From positions 1 to 64,000 of IMG/VR virus record IMGVR_UViG_3300042561_000572: a stretch of DNA of 64,000 nucleotides; one strand, 5' to 3'. How positions within the stretch are numbered: the first letter of the stretch is position 1; each line of letters begins with the position of its first letter. The notes below the pieces were generated by a model. That model was not told the origin of the DNA. It worked only from the letters and a program-made list of their open reading frames with translations, and did no database searches. A program made the translations under genes and the position numbers. The DNA comes from a virus. Below are positions 58,432 to 64,000 of this stretch, piece by piece.

Positions 58432-61180
58432 AGTTATTTTTAATGAGACACCCTCTTTAGGAGCCCCAATAAACACTACTGTTTCTAATAGAGTTGCTAT
58501 TGTAGGTGAGTTTACAAAAGGACCAACTAATACTATTTTACTATCAGAGTTTAAAGACTTTGCAAGGATATATGGTTATGATACTGGTACTGCAAACTTA
58601 TCCTTTCAAGCAGCATATGATCAAGGTGCTAGAGAATTTGGAATTAAAAGAGTAATTGGTCAAGCAGTTCCCCCAAAAATTGATTTATTAATTAGTGGTA
58701 TTGCTACAAAACAAAACAATTTAACAGTTAACTTAAAGTTTGTTGGACAACCAATAAGCACAGCAACTAGTTATATTGAAACATTTATTAGTTCTAGTGG
58801 TAGTTATACTGGTACAACTGATAAAAGATATTTGTTTAAAGTTACCCAAGGTCCTATTACACTTAATGCTACTTATAATCAAGCAACAGCAGCTTCCACT
58901 ATTACTACATCAATTGCTAATGCAGCTAAAGTAGTAATTGGCTCTAAGATTGCAAGTGCAGAATCTAATGTATTAACTACCCCAACAACTACCACTATAA
59001 CAGCAGTTAATCCTCTAACTGGAGTTATTACTTTATCAGCTCCTTTAGTAACAGGAGTAGCGGGTTATGGTGAGTTTACACTTACTAATAAAGCAACATT
59101 AAAGTGGGTTGTATTACCCATTAATCAATACCCATTTGCAACTAATCTACCTACTGTTAATTGGGGGGATGATAGTGCTGATATTCCTACTTATGTTAAT
59201 ACACTTGGTACAACAGTTACAGGTGCAGTATTAGGAAGTGCTTTAGATCTAACAACTGATGCAGGTATTTATAAAGTAATAGCTGAAGGTATATCTATTA
59301 GATTTAGTGTAACAGGAGTACCAATTGAAGTATATCCTGGAGAACAATTTACATTAAGAGTTAACTCTGCTGAGTATTTGATTCCAATTGCAGAAGGAGC
59401 AACTTCATCTGATGTTATTAATAACATTCAGGATATTATGGGAGGCATTGCACCTATTGGTCTAGTTAAAAGATTAGAAAATGAATTAGGTACATCCTTA
59501 TTCTTATCAGAAGAAATTGTTAGTCAACCTCTTGAGTTCTTTGACTTAGATGAACCTAATAGAGTAACAATTGCAAGTGGTTATAGTTTATGGGTTGATT
59601 TAGATGAACCAGATGGACAGGTAGTAGTTACAGGTTCAGCTACAAGTGCATCTACATCACTAACAGTTTCAGATGCAACTAACATTGCAATTGATAGTAT
59701 TGTATCTGGTACTAGTATTGTTCAAGGCACTACTGTTATTAGTAAAACTGGTAATGTATTAACACTATCAGATCCTGTATCAGCAAACATTGTTAGTGGT
59801 ACTATTACATTCTCTAACTTAAATGGTATTAACTTTAGTAATTATGGATCTCTTAATAAGAGTGGATTCTCTGCTACATCTAATAATGCTAGAAATGCAT
59901 TTGTAACTACTTATTCTTCTGATGGATATCCTTTAGTTAGATTTACTGCTATTAGTCCTGGTCAATGGGGTAATGGCATCTCATTATCTATCAACAGCAT
60001 TGGTGCTAGTAGATTTAATGTTGTAATTGAAGATACTAATACTAATACAAATGATAAAGAAATTGAATCATTTACAGTTAATCTATTAACGGATGTAGCT
60101 GCTGATGGCACAATTAACTCAATTGCATCTTCATATGTTAGAGCTGATTATATTCCAGTATCAGTTGGTAGTAATCAATTTCCTGCTCAAATAGTAAATA
60201 GAACTCCTCAAAGATTAGCACCTGCTAATCCTTTTATAACTACAGTAACAGACATTAGACATATTAGTTATGTAGGTAATAACAAGTTATCTAACATCTT
60301 CTTAAAGAGAGGTTATGATGGCCCAGTTCCAACTGAAACTGATTACATTAATGCTGTTAATTCACTCTCACAAGAAAGAGTTAACTTTATTGTAGTAGCT
60401 AATGAATTGGGAGCTAGAACAGCAGTAAGACAAGCACAATTATCAGTTGCTGGTAATAGTGGTGAACTAGAGGGTAGAAAGATTGCAATCCTAACATCTA
60501 CTAGAAACTTAACAGCAGCAAGAGCTAGATTAGAAACAGTTGGTATTAACACTGAAAGAGGTGTTTATGTTGCAGGTTGGGCTACATATAGTGGTGGTAT
60601 TGGAGCTAGTAGATTCTCTATTCCTTTAAGTGTATTTTATGCTGGTAAGTTAGGTTATATATCAGAGAACCTTAGTCCTAATGCTAGAACAAGTGCTGGT
60701 TCTATTCAAGGAATCATTGAAACTGATCTAGATCAATACAAATCTATTAGTTCTAAACAACAATTTATAGATACTAAAGTTGACATGATTTCAATTGATC
60801 CTGCATTATCTGGTTACTTTGTAGTACAAGGTAGAACACTAACTGATATTACTGGTAAAGATAGAATTAACTTAGTTAGAATTAATGACAAGATTAGAAG
60901 AGATCTATTCTTTAACCTACAAAGTTATAAAGGTGAAACCAATTCTAAAGTAGTTAGAACACAGATTGCATCTGCTATATCTGCTTATATGAGTACTCTT
61001 GCTAGAAGTGGTTATATTACTAGTTATAACCAACCAGTCATTGATGAAACAAATAATCCATCTAGTGCATATTACACAGGTACATTAAACATATCTTTAA
61101 GTTATAGTCCCATATATCCTATAGATGCAATAGTGATTACTTTAACCAGAGATGTGTCTGGTAATGTTTCAGTAGCTTAA
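58418..61180 (+). CDS. Tail sheath protein
   Basis: A 920-residue protein. The N-terminus PEVIFNETPSLGAPINTTVS, VAIVGEFTKGP and a Q-A-A-Y-D-Q-G-A-R-E-F-G helix (about 1-85) are the sheath family's opening. The C-terminal 140 residues (DKVDMISIDPALSGYF-type segment, GRTLTDITGKDRINLVRIND, RRDLFFNLQ, SGYITSYNQPVID) carry the conserved interlocking domain. Large beta-rich inserted domains (about 120-620) protrude from the tail. It forms the contractile outer tube around the tail tube encoded next. Confidence 0.88.
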   Translation: MRIPEVIFNETPSLGAPINTTVSNRVAIVGEFTKGPTNTILLSEFKDFARIYGYDTGTANLSFQAAYDQGAREFGIKRVIGQAVPPKIDLLISGIATKQNNLTVNLKFVGQPISTATSYIETFISSSGSYTGTTDKRYLFKVTQGPITLNATYNQATAASTITTSIANAAKVVIGSKIASAESNVLTTPTTTTITAVNPLTGVITLSAPLVTGVAGYGEFTLTNKATLKWVVLPINQYPFATNLPTVNWGDDSADIPTYVNTLGTTVTGAVLGSALDLTTDAGIYKVIAEGISIRFSVTGVPIEVYPGEQFTLRVNSAEYLIPIAEGATSSDVINNIQDIMGGIAPIGLVKRLENELGTSLFLSEEIVSQPLEFFDLDEPNRVTIASGYSLWVDLDEPDGQVVVTGSATSASTSLTVSDATNIAIDSIVSGTSIVQGTTVISKTGNVLTLSDPVSANIVSGTITFSNLNGINFSNYGSLNKSGFSATSNNARNAFVTTYSSDGYPLVRFTAISPGQWGNGISLSINSIGASRFNVVIEDTNTNTNDKEIESFTVNLLTDVAADGTINSIASSYVRADYIPVSVGSNQFPAQIVNRTPQRLAPANPFITTVTDIRHISYVGNNKLSNIFLKRGYDGPVPTETDYINAVNSLSQERVNFIVVANELGARTAVRQAQLSVAGNSGELEGRKIAILTSTRNLTAARARLETVGINTERGVYVAGWATYSGGIGASRFSIPLSVFYAGKLGYISENLSPNARTSAGSIQGIIETDLDQYKSISSKQQFIDTKVDMISIDPALSGYFVVQGRTLTDITGKDRINLVRINDKIRRDLFFNLQSYKGETNSKVVRTQIASAISAYMSTLARSGYITSYNQPVIDETNNPSSAYYTGTLNISLSYSPIYPIDAIVITLTRDVSGNVSVA

Positions 61181-61211
61181 CAATATATAAATAAGAGAAG
61201 ATAAACATACA

Positions 61212-62033
61212 ATGTTAGACATTTATAAAGCTCCTGTTAATAATATAGGATTGGACCCTATACAAGGTTTTGACATTGCTGCTTGGATGCAAGATTCAGC
61301 AAGCGGTCAAATAGCTTTGTTTGGTGACTTTCAATCTATTACATTAACAATTAGAGATAGTACAGAAACTTATTTACCATTAGGCACCAGATTTCCAGTG
61401 TACTTAAATGGTGAAATTCAAATAGCATTTGTTATTGAACAAGGTTTAGTTGATATGAACTTCATGCAAAGAACCTTTGGTGTTCAGAACATGGTAAGAG
61501 AACAACTTGTTACTAGAGGTCCTAGATTCCAACTTACATTTGATGCTAATGCCTATGAACTAAATAAAAATTATGTAGACATTGCTAATGAGAGTGGTAA
61601 AGTATCGACTGAAATAAACTATAGAACAGGTGGTACTACTTTTAATCAAATTGTAGGTGGATCAAATGCTAAATTTGCTAAAAGCAGCTTAGGGGGGTCT
61701 GGTAACGAAAAAGTTAATAAAGGTCAAGTTCCTCTTGCACAAGGTAGATATGAACTACAAAGATGTAAGATTGACTCTTTATCTGTTGGTATCATGCCTG
61801 GTAGAAGAGTTATAGCACAACGTTGGGAAGGAGTAGCAGAAGGTATTAGATTTATACCTGAATCTTTACAAGACTTTAGAAGTAATAATCCTGATAATCC
61901 TGGCCCTGCTTTTAGAGGCGGTAATTTAACTAGTGATGGTAGTGGTAATATTAGTGTTGGGCTTCCAGCTAATACAATTACTAATATTAATAATATTAAT
62001 ACTGGTGGTGGTATTGGTGGTATTTTAGTTTAA
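61212..62033 (+). CDS. Tail tube protein
   Basis: A 273-residue protein after the sheath, as is typical. QGFDIAAWMQDSASGQIALF near 19-38, FVTRGPRF-type segment (RGPRFQLTFD about 105-114) and a final GRYELQRCKIDSLSVG ... GRRVIAQRWEGVAEGIRFIP block match contractile-tail tube proteins with the hexameric beta-barrel ring fold. A Gly/Asn-rich tail follows. Two shorter related genes lie directly downstream. Confidence 0.82.
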   Translation: MLDIYKAPVNNIGLDPIQGFDIAAWMQDSASGQIALFGDFQSITLTIRDSTETYLPLGTRFPVYLNGEIQIAFVIEQGLVDMNFMQRTFGVQNMVREQLVTRGPRFQLTFDANAYELNKNYVDIANESGKVSTEINYRTGGTTFNQIVGGSNAKFAKSSLGGSGNEKVNKGQVPLAQGRYELQRCKIDSLSVGIMPGRRVIAQRWEGVAEGIRFIPESLQDFRSNNPDNPGPAFRGGNLTSDGSGNISVGLPANTITNINNINTGGGIGGILV

Positions 62034-62088
62034 TTTTATAACTTATAAAATTAAATTAAAAGTTTATATATAAATATATAAATATAAT

Positions 62089-62126
62089 AAAAAGAGTGTT
62101 ACTATATATTTAGTACACTCTTTTTT
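62089..62126 (+). terminator. Terminator after the tail tube gene
   Basis: AAAAAGAGTGT (62089-62099) pairs with ACACTCTTTTT (62115-62125), with TACTA/TAGTA inner pairing. It ends in TTTTTT and the next ATG stands at 62128. Confidence 0.8.
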
Positions 62127-62127
62127 A

Positions 62128-62586
62128 ATGAATAATATTAATAATATGTTTGATCAAATAGCTAAAGAAGTTATCTTATATACAGTTGCACATAACCAAC
62201 CAGATAAGATCATTGGAACATTTAAAGACATTAGCACTAAAATAAACACTAAATCAGGAGTGTTATTAGATGGTGAATGTTATATTACATTTCAGCTAAA
62301 AGATGGTAATTTAACATTACAAAACTTAAAAGATAAAGTGTTTTACATTACATTTGATCTTCAAAAGAATGATACAAGATGTGTTTTAAGACTTTGTAAA
62401 TTAATTGATGATCAATGTAATAATGAAGTATTAGCTGGTAATGCTGATAATATGGGAAGTATTCCACAATCAATACAAACTTTTAAAGATAACATTGATA
62501 AGATAAATAAAGCATTAGAACTAGGAATAGTTAAACTAGATCAATCATTTGAAGACTTTAAAACATTAATCAGTAAACAAAAATGA
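62128..62586 (+). CDS. Probable tail tube paralog or initiator, diverged
   Basis: A 152-residue protein. V-I-L-Y-T-V, FKDISTKIN, LLDGECYITFQLKDG and a CVLRLCKLIDDQ segment parallel the equivalent strands of the 148-residue gene downstream (VIVYTLQDDNKINIIGEF, LEGETRVAFVLYKG). The C-terminus is helical. It could be a tube initiator or baseplate tube protein. The start abuts the terminator. Confidence 0.6.
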   Translation: MNNINNMFDQIAKEVILYTVAHNQPDKIIGTFKDISTKINTKSGVLLDGECYITFQLKDGNLTLQNLKDKVFYITFDLQKNDTRCVLRLCKLIDDQCNNEVLAGNADNMGSIPQSIQTFKDNIDKINKALELGIVKLDQSFEDFKTLISKQK

Positions 62587-63029
62587 TAGAAACAACAACA
62601 AAAGATGTCATTGTTTATACTTTACAAGATGACAACAAGATAAACATTATAGGTGAGTTTGAAAATATAACTTTATGTGTTAGAACTACTACTAATAATA
62701 ATATTTACTTAGAAGGTGAAACAAGGGTTGCATTTGTATTATATAAAGGTGTTATTAAGTTTAATAATCAAGAACTAAAACCTAATACATTTGTAACAAG
62801 AGGCCCAAGATTTAATATTAGTTATGATTCTTATGAAATAAATTTTAATAATAATAAAGTTATAGGTGATGTAAAAGGTAGATATGAATTAGGTAGATGT
62901 ATGATTGATACTACATCTACAGGAGATATAGTTGGTAGAAAAGTTGTAAGTCTTAGAGTTGAAGGTGTAGCTGAATACATCAAATTCATACCACAAACAG
63001 TTGAAGACTTTATTACTAGTAATAAATAA
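62583..63029 (+). CDS. Tail tube paralog
   Basis: A 148-residue shorter relative of the tail tube protein: FVTRGPRFNISYD near 67, GRYELGRCMIDTTSTG near 99 and GRKVVSLRVEGVAEYIKFIP near 118, each matching the tube protein at 61212. It lacks the Gly-rich tail. It overlaps the previous gene by four bases (ATGA). It may form the tube-baseplate junction or the tail tip end, as duplicate tube genes do in T4-like phages. Confidence 0.75.
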   Translation: MIETTTKDVIVYTLQDDNKINIIGEFENITLCVRTTTNNNIYLEGETRVAFVLYKGVIKFNNQELKPNTFVTRGPRFNISYDSYEINFNNNKVIGDVKGRYELGRCMIDTTSTGDIVGRKVVSLRVEGVAEYIKFIPQTVEDFITSNK

Positions 63030-63048
63030 GCACACAATTACATATCAC

Positions 63049-63084
63049 AAAAGACTGTAGTATACTAATACATACAGTCTTTTT
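63049..63084 (+). terminator. Terminator after the tube paralogs
   Basis: AAAAGACTGTA (63049-63059) pairs with TACAGTCTTTT (63073-63083), followed by TAATG. It ends the 62128-63029 gene pair. Confidence 0.75.
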
Positions 63085-63139
63085 AATGCAAATAAATACA
63101 CAATATTAATACTTAAATTAATAAATACATAAATAATAT

Positions 63140-64000
63140 ATGTCTAAATTTTACTCAGATAAAGCGCCAACACCAGTCTTTGCAGTTACATTTGTAAGTA
63201 ATAGAGATGGTATTATACCTAAAGAAAAAGTACAAACTAGTAGCAAAAGTACTACTCCTCAACAAAATGAAGAAGATATTACTAATCCAAACTTTAAATC
63301 TAGTGATTATAAAGAGGGAATAGAAGCAGGAGAAAAAGATTTATTAAATAAGATTGCTTCAATTAAAAAGACTCAAAGGAATAATCCAACACCAGATGAA
63401 AAGAAAAGATATGATGAAGCTTTAACTGATTATAGAAAAGCTTTAAGAGAGTTTAGAGAAAAGAATATGCCAACCTTTTATGGACCTTCTAATTCTTCTA
63501 CTCCAACTATACCTACCAAAGATAGTGAATACTTAATTTATTCTAATTTACAAATACAAAAAACAGATGATCCAACTGACTTATCACAACAATCTAATTG
63601 GTATTTAAGAGAAGCTGAAGTTGAATTAACTAGAGATTGGCCCATTCAAAAGGCCAAGTTAATTGTAACTTGTAAGCTATTAGATAATGGCTCTATACCA
63701 CCTTTAGTTGAAGTTGAGAATGGTTTTGTATATGAGAAAAATAATCAGACTCAAGTGTTTACACCTGTCACTGGAGGGCGCTTCTTATCAGCAGATGATG
63801 AAGTGAGAATATATGCTGGTTATAAGAATGATCAATGTATTAGTATGAATGATTTAGATAAATATCCATTTGATTTTACTAACTTAGAAGCTACAAAACC
63901 AATACCACCAATAGTTGAAGCTCAAGTAAAGTTCCTAGAAAAGCAAGTAGTTGCTATACAAAATGCTATAGATGCTATAAACAATCCTCTAACAGATCCA
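63140..64000 (+). CDS. Tail baseplate/hub-like protein, incomplete at the window edge
   Basis: Open from the ATG at 63140 to the end of the window (287 codons seen). The first 120 residues are charged and helical, with an EKDLLNKIASIKKTQ-type segment. A beta domain follows: VELTRDWPIQKAKLIV, then GGRFLSADDEVRIYAGYKND, which resembles the D-x-V-x-I-x-x-G-Y strand turn of phage hub/gpD-type proteins. It comes after the tube genes where baseplate genes are expected. The missing 3' end prevents a firm call. Confidence 0.55.
   Translation, partial: MSKFYSDKAPTPVFAVTFVSNRDGIIPKEKVQTSSKSTTPQQNEEDITNPNFKSSDYKEGIEAGEKDLLNKIASIKKTQRNNPTPDEKKRYDEALTDYRKALREFREKNMPTFYGPSNSSTPTIPTKDSEYLIYSNLQIQKTDDPTDLSQQSNWYLREAEVELTRDWPIQKAKLIVTCKLLDNGSIPPLVEVENGFVYEKNNQTQVFTPVTGGRFLSADDEVRIYAGYKNDQCISMNDLDKYPFDFTNLEATKPIPPIVEAQVKFLEKQVVAIQNAIDAINNPLTDP

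Overview
This window is a piece of a large, very AT-rich genome of a tailed bacteriophage with a contractile tail (myovirus-like), or of a phage-plasmid hybrid. By eye it is roughly 30% G+C; this was not computed. The evidence is a complete block of head and tail genes on the + strand (portal, prohead protease/scaffold, major capsid, tail sheath, tail tube, PAAR spike). Around it lie dozens of small unrecognised genes, phage-type tRNA genes reading A/T-rich codons (AUA, AGA, UUA), homing endonucleases and no host housekeeping genes. The standard genetic code fits every long reading frame. The host cannot be named from this sequence; a textbook sigma70-type promoter (7199-7227) and Shine-Dalgarno-like GGAG sites in many genes point to a bacterium.

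Layout. 1-716: pentamer and heptamer tandem repeats. 713-7139: minus-strand small genes, a multi-pass membrane protein, an HNH endonuclease, three good tRNAs (Ile-UAU, Arg-UCU, Leu-UAA) and one odd one, plus large palindromes. 7199-9369: a + strand operon, behind a purine-rich tract and a sigma70-type promoter, encoding a 500-residue polymerase-like protein of the family A DNA polymerase / T7 RNA polymerase superfamily. 9432-13833: more small minus-strand genes and tRNA-like elements separated by hairpin-rich spacers. 13027-20222: a 1546-residue protein with a clear RNA polymerase beta-prime catalytic signature, flanked by two genes that share a C-terminal motif. 20307-26024: one-gene units on the minus strand, including a small protein kinase-like protein, an HExxH metalloprotease and coiled-coil paralogs; most have a leader hairpin and a downstream GGGCC hairpin. 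26214-30465: + strand genes with a two-HTH DNA-binding protein and PAAR/baseplate-type genes. 30490-43337: minus strand, dominated by a 4035-residue protein carrying a phospholipase D (HKD) motif and a DFDGD polymerase motif. 43505-64000: + strand virion genes, interrupted by a minus-strand islet (46429-49719) encoding a SWIM zinc-finger protein, three clear paralogs with a fourth related protein, and a Dps ferritin.

How the parts may work together (inference). The 4035-residue protein looks like a candidate virion-carried RNA polymerase, comparable in concept to the giant packaged polymerases of N4 and crAss-like phages. The 1546-residue protein would be a second RNA polymerase made inside the cell. 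The family A-like enzyme would serve replication. The late block follows normal head-tail logic: chaperone pair with a -1 frameshift, portal, protease, capsid, connector genes, sheath, tube, tube paralogs, then a hub-like gene running off the end of the window.
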